A stretch of 64,000 bases of DNA, taken from the NCBI GenBank assembly GCA_038324085.1, contig JBBQHP010000012.1:1-64000 (forward strand), written 5' to 3'. Both the position numbers and the translations under genes were made by a program. A model generated the notes under the pieces. It was given only the letters and a program-made list of their open reading frames with translations. It was not told where the DNA came from and ran no database searches. Position 1 is the stretch's first letter; every line of letters starts with the position of its first letter. The stretch is from Ga0077523 sp038324085 (lineage in GTDB: Bacteria; Pseudomonadota; Gammaproteobacteria; Burkholderiales; Ga0077523). Positions 43,551 through 51,548 of the stretch are shown piece by piece.

Positions 43551-44660
43551 TCACACCATGATGACCGGCTTGATTTCCTTCATGTCCTTCATCCGCTGCA
43601 GGGCGACGTTCACTTCGTCGAGTCTGAAGCGCCCCGTGATCATCTTCTCGAACGGGAAATCCCCCAGATGGACGGACATGAAATCGAGCGCGAGGGAATA
43701 GCTCCGTGCATCCCCGGAAAACGAGCCGATGACGGTGATGTTCTTCTTGACGATCAACGAGGGAGAGAACTCCGTCTTTCCTTCGCCCAGCTGGCCGACG
43801 ATTAGATACCGAGCGCCCTTGCGGCAGAGGTGCACGCCTTCGACGAATGCGGCCGGTACCCCGGTGAACTCGAGAACGATGTCGGCCCCGCGCCCTCCGG
43901 TTTGGTCCTGCACGAGTTCCAATCGTTCCTGCGCACTCGTGCGTTCCAACGGAATGCAGAGGTCCGCGCCGAACTCGCGCGCCAGGTCCAGCCGCGCCTG
44001 CGGCGCGCCGATGACAATGACCTTGCGCGCTCCGCGGACCCGGGCGTTCGCGGTTGCCAGAAGCCCCAGCGGGCCGGCGCCCTGCACCACCACGACGTCG
44101 GAGGGATCCATCGCCCTCAGTTGCGACATCGCGTTCATGACCGAACGCAAGGCGCAGCTGGAAATACTGGCGAGCTCGTTGGGGACATTGTCCGGCACCC
44201 TGAGGCGGCCCGCCTGTGGCAGCACATAGCCGTACTCCGAGAATCCGCCCATGAGGTAGGGCTCGCGCTCCATGTTCTCGTACATGTAGGCCTTGCGATC
44301 CGTGCATAGCGTCGGCATGCGGGCCGTGGTGCAGAAATAGCAGCGTCCGCAGGCCGTGTGGGTGTACAGCACGCGGTCCCCCACGCCGAGCGCAGTACCC
44401 ACGGAGTCCCGATCCACGCCGGCGCCGAGTCTGAGCAGGCGACCCACCATTTCGTGGCCGATGATGACGGGAAGATCGACCTTGAGCGAAAGTGCCCCTT
44501 GCCACAGATGAACGTCGGTGCCGCAGATCGAACAGGCCTCGATCTTTACCAGCGCGGCGCCGGGCTCAACTACGGTCGGAATCCGGACGTCTTCGATCTG
44601 CAGCGGTTGCTTGAATGCGCGCAACACGGCAGCGCGGGAGTATTCGGGGATCGTGGGCAT
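43551..44660 (-). CDS. zinc-dependent alcohol dehydrogenase family protein
   Basis: A 369-residue medium-chain dehydrogenase. The catalytic zinc region is CSICGTDVHLW and GHEMVG, the structural zinc set is CGRCYFCTTARMPTLC (C-x2-C-x2-C-x7-C), and the NAD-binding loop is VVVQGAGPLGLLA. The substrate is not predictable; relatives include threonine and sugar-alcohol dehydrogenases. The start ATG 44660 (MPTIPEYSRAAVLRAF) is chosen by family length; the ribosome site is poor. The gene lies between the glycosyltransferase and tRNA-Val. Confidence 0.85.
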   Translation of the reverse strand: MPTIPEYSRAAVLRAFKQPLQIEDVRIPTVVEPGAALVKIEACSICGTDVHLWQGALSLKVDLPVIIGHEMVGRLLRLGAGVDRDSVGTALGVGDRVLYTHTACGRCYFCTTARMPTLCTDRKAYMYENMEREPYLMGGFSEYGYVLPQAGRLRVPDNVPNELASISSCALRSVMNAMSQLRAMDPSDVVVVQGAGPLGLLATANARVRGARKVIVIGAPQARLDLAREFGADLCIPLERTSAQERLELVQDQTGGRGADIVLEFTGVPAAFVEGVHLCRKGARYLIVGQLGEGKTEFSPSLIVKKNITVIGSFSGDARSYSLALDFMSVHLGDFPFEKMITGRFRLDEVNVALQRMKDMKEIKPVIMV

Positions 44661-45045
44661 GGGGAAAGCAGAGGGAGTTGCGGGCCGGAGGCGCTGACAG
44701 CATATGCCAGGAACTCGCCTCCCCGCTGCATGCCAGCGCGGCAGCATCGTGTCCTGGACCGGAGGCGACCAGAGCTCGCTCTCCACGATGAGGAAACCCC
44801 TCCACACGCAGCCGACCCCAATGGTTGTGGCCCGGTCGTGCTACAGCATCGGTTCTCCCCGGCCGCGTGCCCGCAGTGGAGCGCAGAACACCGGGCGCAC
44901 GGAAACCACTGCACCAACCCGGCTTCTACCGCCACAGAACCATCTATGGGTGGCCGCAGGCCTGCGGGCGTAGCTTGATACACAACGAACCAGAACTGGC
45001 CCGGACAGAGGGGGCAGGTACCTCGTGTTCCGTCCGGGAGAATCC
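44661..45045. other. 385-bp intergenic stretch with no clear gene
   Basis: Six-frame reading gives only low-complexity frames without family features. A 14-bp palindrome CCGCAGGCCTGCGG lies near 44960. A weak 7-bp stem (CCCGGAC / GTCCGGG) with a long loop follows tRNA-Val on its strand, without a U-run. It should hold the promoter of the alcohol dehydrogenase gene, which I could not place. Confidence 0.4.
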
Positions 45046-45122
45046 TGGTAGGCGCGATTGGACTCGAACCAACGACCCCCACCATGTCAAGGTGGTGCTC
45101 TAACCAGCTGAGCTACGCGCCT
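45046..45122 (-). tRNA. tRNA-Val (GAC)
   Basis: A 77-nt cloverleaf with encoded CCA. The acceptor stem is AGGCGCG/CGCGCCT, the anticodon stem-loop is CCACC TTGACAT GGTGG (anticodon GAC) and the T arm has GGTTCGAGTCC. It lies between the alcohol dehydrogenase and the end of che cluster 2. Confidence 0.97.
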
Positions 45123-45173
45123 GAAGAGCGGCGGATTCTAGCCGAAATCCTCCGCCGATCCAACGTGTGAGAA

Positions 45174-45479
45174 TCAACGCATCGCAAAGAGCTTGCCGAA
45201 GTTCGCGATGTCGAGCACTTGCTTGACCGTGCCTTGGCAGTTAGCGAGTGTCACCGACTTGGACATGGACTGCGCCTTCTCTTTCAGCATGAGCAACATG
45301 CCGAGCGCGGAACTGTCGACGTAGTCCACATGGCCGAAGTCGATCTCCAGCTCGTGGACCGTGGCCTCACCCAGGGCGGGTTCGTATGCCTCCCGGAAGG
45401 TACGATGGGAATTGAAGTCGAAACGGCCGGTTAGCCGGATGACCATTCTGTTTTTACTCGTCTCGACAGCTGTTTGCAT
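45174..45479 (-). CDS. STAS-domain protein (anti-sigma-factor antagonist type)
   Basis: A 101-residue STAS domain: RLTGRFDFNSHRTF, LEIDFGHVDYVDSSALGMLL with the phosphorylatable serine region S56/S57, then ANCQGTVKQVLDIANF. STAS proteins of this kind switch partners with a serine kinase, but no kinase or phosphatase gene is near. ATG 45479 is preferred because GGAG lies six bases ahead; the ATG at 45485 touches it. It is the last gene of che cluster 2, 45 bases after cheB, so a role in receptor-cluster or flagellar control is likely but unproven. Confidence 0.87.
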   Translation of the reverse strand: MQTAVETSKNRMVIRLTGRFDFNSHRTFREAYEPALGEATVHELEIDFGHVDYVDSSALGMLLMLKEKAQSMSKSVTLANCQGTVKQVLDIANFGKLFAMR

Positions 45480-45524
45480 AATCATCTCCGTTGCTTGTCC
45501 ACTGCGCTGCTCTGGTCCGGTCGC

Positions 45525-46628
45525 TCAGACACGAATGGTCCGATCCGATCCGAGGGAGGCGAGAACCCGGCTCGCCATTTCCTTCAAAGAGACCACTTCA
45601 TCCACTGCCCCCATGGCAATGGCCTCCCTCGGCATTCCGAAAACGACACAACTTGCCTCGTCTTGAGCAAAAGTGCGGGACCCGGCGGTCTTCATCTCCA
45701 GCATGCCGGCGGCGCCATCCTTGCCCATGCCGGTGAGGATAACGCCGATCGCGTTGCGCCCGACCGCGTTTGCGGCAGAGCGGAACAGCACATCGACCGA
45801 GGGGCGGTGCCGGTTGACCGGCGGCGAGTCGGACAATTCGGTCATGTAGTTGGCGCCACTGCGTTTCAGTAACAGATGCGAATGGCCCGGCGCGAGAAAC
45901 GCGTGCCCCGGCAATACGCGCTCTCCCCCCTTGGCTTCGACAACCCGAATCGTGCACAGGCCATCCAGGCGCTCGGCAAAGGATTTGGTGAACGTCTCCG
46001 GCATGTGTTGGGCGATAAGAATCCCCGGGCAGTTGGCCGGCAGTCGCCGTAGAAATTCCTTGAGTGCTTCGGTACCGCCGGTGCTTGACCCGACCACGAT
46101 CACCTTTTCCGTCGTGGCCACGCGGGACAATAAGGCTGGCAAGACGACGTCGGCGCTGTTCGCCGGCGCAACCTCGAGCATCTTGCGCTCGACCTTGGCC
46201 ACCGCGGCCGTCCGAATCTTGTCGATCAATTCCTCGGCGGATTCCCGCAGCCCGTCCTCGATACCGATCTTCGGTTTGGCGACGAAATCCACCGCGCCCA
46301 GTTCTAGGGCCTTGAGCGCCACTTCCGAACCTCGCTGCGTCAGCGACGACACCATGACGACGGGCGTGGGTTTCAGGCGCATCAGTCGGGCCAGAAACTC
46401 GAGCCCATCCATCTTCGGCATTTCGACGTCGAGCGTGATCACGTCTGGATTGACGGTGCGAATCACTTCGCGAGCTGCAATCGGATCCGCCGCCTGGCCG
46501 ACCACTTCGATGTCACGTGCCGATTCCAGCAACTGCTTCAACAGCGCGCGCACCAAAGCCGAATCGTCCACCACCACGACGCGAATCTTGCGTGCCGTTT
46601 GCTGCCCGGATAAGGTTCTTGTCGGCAT
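45525..46628 (-). CDS. cheB: chemotaxis protein-glutamate methylesterase CheB
   Basis: A 367-residue CheB with a receiver (D21/D22, phospho-acceptor D67 in TLDVEMPKMDG) and a methylesterase domain with the catalytic serine in VVGSSTGGTEAL, histidine in QHMPETFT and aspartate in GMGKDGAAGM. It removes methyl groups from chemoreceptors in adaptation. The start overlaps the cheD stop by one base (TGATG). Only this cluster has CheB. Confidence 0.96.
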   Translation of the reverse strand: MPTRTLSGQQTARKIRVVVVDDSALVRALLKQLLESARDIEVVGQAADPIAAREVIRTVNPDVITLDVEMPKMDGLEFLARLMRLKPTPVVMVSSLTQRGSEVALKALELGAVDFVAKPKIGIEDGLRESAEELIDKIRTAAVAKVERKMLEVAPANSADVVLPALLSRVATTEKVIVVGSSTGGTEALKEFLRRLPANCPGILIAQHMPETFTKSFAERLDGLCTIRVVEAKGGERVLPGHAFLAPGHSHLLLKRSGANYMTELSDSPPVNRHRPSVDVLFRSAANAVGRNAIGVILTGMGKDGAAGMLEMKTAGSRTFAQDEASCVVFGMPREAIAMGAVDEVVSLKEMASRVLASLGSDRTIRV

Positions 46629-47242
46629 CAGAAGAGCTCCACTTCGCCACTAACTACCTTCACGTCGTTGACGCGCTTGGCGTAGGCGGATTCCCGCACG
46701 AACAAGGTGTCATTGTGAAGATTGCGCAGCTTCTTGACCATGACGCGCCCCGATCTCGGGAAGAAGTAGACCTTGCGCGGGTACACGTCGAGCACGTCCT
46801 TACCGACGATCGGGATGCCTTCCGTCTGGAGATAGTCGAGCGCGAACGCTGTATTGCGCGAGCCTACCTTGGTGACGGTCATATGGGCGAGGACGTTGCC
46901 GCCGCCAGTGATCTTGGCCTCGAGGTTGGCTCGACTCGCACCCAGCTTGATGAGTTCATTGATCAACAGTTCCATGGCGTAGCTGCCGTAGCGCGCCGGT
47001 GCCGAGGCAGGCACGGTATTGACTCTACCGTTTTCCGGCAACATGAAGTGGTTGATGCCGCCAATGCCCGTTTTCTTGTCGCGGATACAGGCGGCGATGC
47101 AGGATCCCAGCGTCGTGACCAGCACGATGTCCTGGTCAGATACATAGAACTCTCCCGGCAGGATCTTCACCGCATTGATGCCGAACTGCCGGTCGAAATA
47201 GAGATTGGTCGCCAGCGATTCGGCGGCGGCGTCAAGGGTCAT
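46628..47242 (-). CDS. cheD: chemoreceptor glutamine deamidase CheD
   Basis: A 204-residue CheD. The catalytic cysteine lies in TTLGSCIAACI and the histidine in GGINHFMLP; ITGGGNVLAHM and VGSRNTAFALDYL follow. CheD deamidates receptor glutamines and in some species works with CheC on CheY-P. No cheC is seen. The ATG at 47242 is preferred over 47257 for its GAGG site; it overlaps cheR by 11 bases. Confidence 0.94.
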   Translation of the reverse strand: MTLDAAAESLATNLYFDRQFGINAVKILPGEFYVSDQDIVLVTTLGSCIAACIRDKKTGIGGINHFMLPENGRVNTVPASAPARYGSYAMELLINELIKLGASRANLEAKITGGGNVLAHMTVTKVGSRNTAFALDYLQTEGIPIVGKDVLDVYPRKVYFFPRSGRVMVKKLRNLHNDTLFVRESAYAKRVNDVKVVSGEVELF

Positions 47243-48143
47243 TGCGCGACCTCGCACTCACTCGCTCGTAGACCGTCTTGCCGCGCAATTTCACGGTGTC
47301 TGATACGTGCAACAGACTTTCGGAATGCCCCACGAACAGCAGGCCGTCCGGTTTCATCACTTGTGACAGGCGTCGCACCACGTCGGCCTGGGTGGGCTTG
47401 TCGAAATAGATCATCACGTTCCGGCAGAAGATGACGTCGAACGGTCCCTTCAGGGGCAGCGGGTCCGACAGCAGATTCACCTGGCGGAACGTCACCATGC
47501 GGTTCAATTCCTGTCGTACCTTGACGTTCCCTTCCTGAGCCCCGCTGCCGCGCTTGAAGAACCGGCGAACCTGCTCCTGCGAAATCTTCTCCACGCGCTC
47601 GAGAGGGTAGATCCCCTCCTTGGCTTTCTGCAGGACATTCGTGTCCAGGTCGGATGCGACGATTTCGACCGGAACATCGAAGGCTCCGTAGGTCTCGGCC
47701 ACTGTCATCGCAATTGAGTACGGCTCCTCTCCCGTGGAGGCCGCGCAGCACCAGATCGCCACGTCACGGCCCCGCCGCGCCGCGAGGTGCTCGGCAAGCA
47801 GAGGAAAATGATGCATTTCACGAAAGAACGACGTCAGATTGGTGGTAAGCGCGTTGGTGAACTGCTGCCACTCCGTCTCGTTCTGTCCGGATTTCAAGAA
47901 GCTCAGATAGTCCTGGAACCGGCGCATGCCCAGAGCGCGCAAGCGGCGCGCGATCCGGCTGTAGACCATGTCGACCTTGACCGGTGACAACGTGATTCCG
48001 GCGCGCGTGTAGATCAGGTCGCGGATCACCTCGAAATCGGACGACGTGAACTCGAATTCCCGCCCGTTCTGCGCCTTTGTGGCGCCCACGGGCGCTACTC
48101 CGATGTCGGCACGGCGACCCGCGGCCGTCACTGTGTTGCTCAT
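47232..48143 (-). CDS. cheR: chemotaxis methyltransferase CheR
   Basis: A 303-residue CheR that methylates receptor glutamates. An N-terminal helical domain is followed by the SAM fold: LTTNLTSFFREMHHF, IWCCAASTGEEPYSIAM, ASDLDTNVLQKA and FDVIFCRNVMIYFD. The receptor at 48688 ends with a matching docking tail. The start overlaps cheW by 4 bases (ATGA). Confidence 0.96.
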   Translation of the reverse strand: MSNTVTAAGRRADIGVAPVGATKAQNGREFEFTSSDFEVIRDLIYTRAGITLSPVKVDMVYSRIARRLRALGMRRFQDYLSFLKSGQNETEWQQFTNALTTNLTSFFREMHHFPLLAEHLAARRGRDVAIWCCAASTGEEPYSIAMTVAETYGAFDVPVEIVASDLDTNVLQKAKEGIYPLERVEKISQEQVRRFFKRGSGAQEGNVKVRQELNRMVTFRQVNLLSDPLPLKGPFDVIFCRNVMIYFDKPTQADVVRRLSQVMKPDGLLFVGHSESLLHVSDTVKLRGKTVYERVSARSRNDP

Positions 48144-48646
48144 TGAATTGGGTCGTCGACGAGCGCCATGTCGGATGACAGCATGAGCCGCTCGATATCC
48201 ATCAAGATCAGCATGCGTTCATCCACGGCGCCGATACCCATCAGATGACTGGTGTCGAAGCTGGAGGAGAACGTGGGTGCGGGCTTGATCTGCTCGGCCT
48301 CCAGCGTGAGAACATCGGACACACTGTCCACTACGGCGCCGACGACGCGATCGCGCACGTTGAGCACGATCACGACGGTGAACTGGTTGTACTCGGGGTT
48401 GCCGACGCCGAACTTGATCCGAAGATCCACGATCGGCACGATCACCCCGCGAAGATTGATGACGCCCTTGATGAATTCGGGCGAATTGGCGATCGTCGTG
48501 ACCGAGTCGTAGCCGCGGATTTCCTGCACCTTCAGGATCTCGATGCCGTACTCCTCGGCACCGAGCGTGAAGGTGAGAAACTCCTGCGCTTCCGCCGGTA
48601 ACACAGAGCGCCCCGCATGATTCATTTCGCGTGATTCCGCCAGCAT
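48140..48646 (-). CDS. cheW: chemotaxis coupling protein CheW
   Basis: A 168-residue CheW, the adaptor between chemoreceptors and CheA. FLTFTLGAEEYGIEILKVQE, then FIKGVINLRGVIVPIVDLR and VVDSVSDVLTLEAEQIKPAP are visible. Two ATGs are close; the long form is given. It is the only cheW in the window, 41 bases from the receptor gene. Confidence 0.95.
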   Translation of the reverse strand: MLAESREMNHAGRSVLPAEAQEFLTFTLGAEEYGIEILKVQEIRGYDSVTTIANSPEFIKGVINLRGVIVPIVDLRIKFGVGNPEYNQFTVVIVLNVRDRVVGAVVDSVSDVLTLEAEQIKPAPTFSSSFDTSHLMGIGAVDERMLILMDIERLMLSSDMALVDDPIQ

Positions 48647-48687
48647 GACCTAGTCCCTCGCACTAAAAGTGGTTTGCGTTGCCATGC

Positions 48688-51387
48688 TCAGAACTCCGAC
48701 CAGTCGTCCTCGGACGCATCGCCGCCGACGACCTTGGATTTCGGACGTGCTACCGGCTTGGCCGCTACCTTGCGCGCAGGCGCCGGTCGTGCGGGCTTGG
48801 CGGGCGGCGCCTGCCGGCTGGGGAGGCGTGCCACATTGACCGGACGGTCGGCACCACGCTTTTCCGTCTTTCCGTCCCAGCGGCCCTGCGGTGCCTGAAC
48901 CTCTTCTTCGAGCTGGAAGACCGATACCGTCTCGGACAGCGCGTTGGCCTGCTCTTCCAGGCTCTCGGCAGCCGCGGCGGCCTGCTCGACGAGAGCGGCA
49001 TTCTGCTGGGTCACTTCGTCCATCTGCGCGATGGCCTGATTGACCTGTTCGATGCCGGAGCTCTGCTCCACCGAAGCCGCCGTGATCTCCGACATGATGT
49101 CGGTCACGCGCTTCACCGAGGTGACGATCTCTTCCATCGTGCGGCCGGCTTCATCCACGAGCTTGCTGCCGGAGTCCACCTTGGACACCGAGTCGGAGAT
49201 CAGCGTCTTGATCTCCTTGGCGGCCGCGGCACTGCGTTGCGCAAGATTGCGCACTTCCGTCGCCACCACCGCGAAGCCGCGGCCTTGTTCCCCTGCGCGC
49301 GCCGCCTCGACCGCGGCATTCAAAGCGAGGATGTTGGTCTGGAACGCGATGCCGTCGATGACCGAGATGATGTCCGAGATCTTCTTCGAAGCATCGGAGA
49401 TGCCGCCCATGGTGTCGACGACCTGGCGCACCACGGTACCGCCGCGCACGGCGACGTCCGAGGCGCTCACGACGAGCTGGTTCGCCTGCTTGGCGTTCTC
49501 CGCATTCTGCTTCACCGTGGAGGTGAGCTCTTCCATCGAGCTGGCGGTTTCCTCGAGGCTCGATGCCTGTTCTTCGGTGCGCTGCGACAGGTCGGTATTG
49601 CCGGCGGCGATTTCCTTCGACGCTGTGTTGATTGCTTCGGTGGCATCGCGAATCTGGCCCACCACCTCGGCCATGGACTCGACCAGGGCATTGACGCCTT
49701 CACACAGGTTCTCGATGGCACCGCTCTTGCCGTCCAGGGAGATACGCTGCGTGAGGTCACCGTTCTTTCCGGCGGTAACGACGACCTGGGTTTCCTCCAC
49801 TGCCTGCTCGAGCATGCGGGCGGCCAGCACCTGCTCCGTCACGTTGGTGGCGTACTTGACGACCTTGAACGGCTTGCCGTTCATGTCCATGATCGGGTTG
49901 TAGGACGCCTGGATCCACACTTCGCCGCCGCCCTTGGCGATGCGCTTGTACCGGCCCGAGTCGAACTCGCCGCGTCCGAGCTTCTCCCAGAACATCCGGT
50001 ACTCGCTGCTCGCGCGATCCGCCGGATCCACGAACAAACTGTGGTGCTGGCCCTTGATCTCGCCGAGGGAGTAGCCAAGCGTTTGGCAGAAGTTGTCGTT
50101 GGCCGTGAGGATCTTGCCGTCCAGCGAGAACTCGATCACTGCCTGGGCCTTGGAGATGGCTGCGAGCTGGCCTGCAAAGTCCGCTGCCTGGAGTTTTTGC
50201 GCGGTGATCTCGGTCGCGTACTTCACCACTTTGAACACTCTTCCCATCTCGTCCATGACCGGGTTATAGCTGGCTTGCAGCCAGACTTCCCTGCCGCCCT
50301 TGGCGTAGCGCCGGTACTGGCCCGCGTCATACTCCCCGCGACCCAGTTTCTCCCAGAAGTTCCGGTAGTCCTGGGATTGCGCGGCGTTGGGCTCGACAAA
50401 CATGCTGTGGTGCCGGCCCTTGATCTCGGCCAGGCTGTATCCCATCGTCGTCAGGAACGATTCGTTCGCCGACAGAATGTTTCCCTTCGTATCGAACTCG
50501 ATGGCAGCGTAAGACTTGTTGATGGCATCGAGCATTCCCTTGGAATCCTGGCGCTCCAGCTCCGCCTGCGTGATGTCGTAGCGCACGCCGAGATACTTGC
50601 GAGGCTTCCCGTTCTTGCCGAGGATCGGCGCGATGACCGCGTCCACGTAATAGGGCGTGCCGTCCTTCGCCCGGTTCTTTATGACGCCTCGGAATATTTC
50701 ACCATGTCCGATCGTGGACCACACCTTCTTGAAGGTCTCTTTCGGCATATCGGGGTGCCGTGTCGTATTGTGTGGCTTGCCGATCAACTCCTCCCGCGAG
50801 TACTGGGAGATCTCGGTAAACTTTTCGTTGATCGAAACAATGTCGCCCTTGAGATCCGCCTCCGAGACGATGCTAGTGAGATCCATGATGTCGGATCGCA
50901 CTTTCAGCTCGGTACGCGTGTCTTCAAGTTCCAGCTTGAGCGCGGTCACGTCGTTCGCGATACCGACGCTTTTTCCGGTGCGCCCATCCACGCCAACCAC
51001 CTGAGTGAACGTGGCCTGCAGCCACACGTCCTTTCCACCCTTGTCAATCAGTCTGTGAAGTCCGACGGCAACTTCGCCGTGGCCAAGCGCATCCCAGAAC
51101 GTCCGGTGCTCAGTGCTCTCGCGATAGGCGGAGTCGAGAAAGGTGCTGTACTGCTTGCCCTGGATCTCGTCCAGCGCAAAGCCCATCGTGCTGCAGAACT
51201 TTTCGTTGGCGGTGAGAACTTTTCCGTCCAGCGACAATTCGATGACCGCCTGTGATTTGGCGATCGCTGCGAGTTGACCGCGCATGGCCGCCACTTCCTC
51301 CGCGCTGACCGCCGCATCCGATGACGTGCCGCCGTCTCCCTCTACGATGCTGTGCTTGAACATCACCAAATGCTTCAACCAGTTCAT
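48688..51387 (-). CDS. soluble methyl-accepting chemotaxis protein with four PAS domains
   Basis: An 899-residue chemoreceptor with no clear membrane helix. Four PAS domains lie in order (about 35-150, 160-280, 285-405 and 410-525), three of them close copies (VIELSLDGK / AAIEFDTKGN / VIEFSLDGK starts, and ALGHGE / KLGRGE turns). Then a HAMP-like part, the signalling hairpin (FQTNILALNAAVEAARAGE, GRGFAVVATEVRNLAQ) and a basic, proline-rich tail ending in DWSEF, a CheR/CheB docking pentapeptide (x-W-x-x-F). It senses an internal cue, perhaps redox through PAS cofactors. The ATG 51387 has AGGAG. Confidence 0.93.
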   Translation of the reverse strand: MNWLKHLVMFKHSIVEGDGGTSSDAAVSAEEVAAMRGQLAAIAKSQAVIELSLDGKVLTANEKFCSTMGFALDEIQGKQYSTFLDSAYRESTEHRTFWDALGHGEVAVGLHRLIDKGGKDVWLQATFTQVVGVDGRTGKSVGIANDVTALKLELEDTRTELKVRSDIMDLTSIVSEADLKGDIVSINEKFTEISQYSREELIGKPHNTTRHPDMPKETFKKVWSTIGHGEIFRGVIKNRAKDGTPYYVDAVIAPILGKNGKPRKYLGVRYDITQAELERQDSKGMLDAINKSYAAIEFDTKGNILSANESFLTTMGYSLAEIKGRHHSMFVEPNAAQSQDYRNFWEKLGRGEYDAGQYRRYAKGGREVWLQASYNPVMDEMGRVFKVVKYATEITAQKLQAADFAGQLAAISKAQAVIEFSLDGKILTANDNFCQTLGYSLGEIKGQHHSLFVDPADRASSEYRMFWEKLGRGEFDSGRYKRIAKGGGEVWIQASYNPIMDMNGKPFKVVKYATNVTEQVLAARMLEQAVEETQVVVTAGKNGDLTQRISLDGKSGAIENLCEGVNALVESMAEVVGQIRDATEAINTASKEIAAGNTDLSQRTEEQASSLEETASSMEELTSTVKQNAENAKQANQLVVSASDVAVRGGTVVRQVVDTMGGISDASKKISDIISVIDGIAFQTNILALNAAVEAARAGEQGRGFAVVATEVRNLAQRSAAAAKEIKTLISDSVSKVDSGSKLVDEAGRTMEEIVTSVKRVTDIMSEITAASVEQSSGIEQVNQAIAQMDEVTQQNAALVEQAAAAAESLEEQANALSETVSVFQLEEEVQAPQGRWDGKTEKRGADRPVNVARLPSRQAPPAKPARPAPARKVAAKPVARPKSKVVGGDASEDDWSEF

Positions 51388-51548
51388 GTCGACTCCTGTC
51401 GAATTGTCCGCCCGCGCTGTCGCGCGGGACCGTTGCTCGTTTCGGCTGCAAACCGGTTCAGCCGAGTCCACCTACCCCAACGGATGCCATTGACGGGAAC
51501 GACGCCCATCGCCCTGCATCCCTGTTGATTGCTGCTTCCGTTCGCCCT

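Noticed and set aside
45046..45122. tRNA-Val as an attachment site for the glycosyltransferase/alcohol dehydrogenase pair
   Set aside because: I found no second copy of the tRNA-Val 3' end and no integrase between 41.9 and 45.0 kb.
48679..51255. 858-codon open frame on the plus strand opposite the four-PAS receptor
   Set aside because: It mirrors the codon bias of the GC-rich receptor gene, has no recognisable domain and is rich in His/Asp/Leu as expected for an antisense shadow.
51400..51548. Hairpins between cheA and the four-PAS receptor as a riboswitch
   Set aside because: Two short stems are present but they match no riboswitch consensus I know, and there is no U-run for a terminator.
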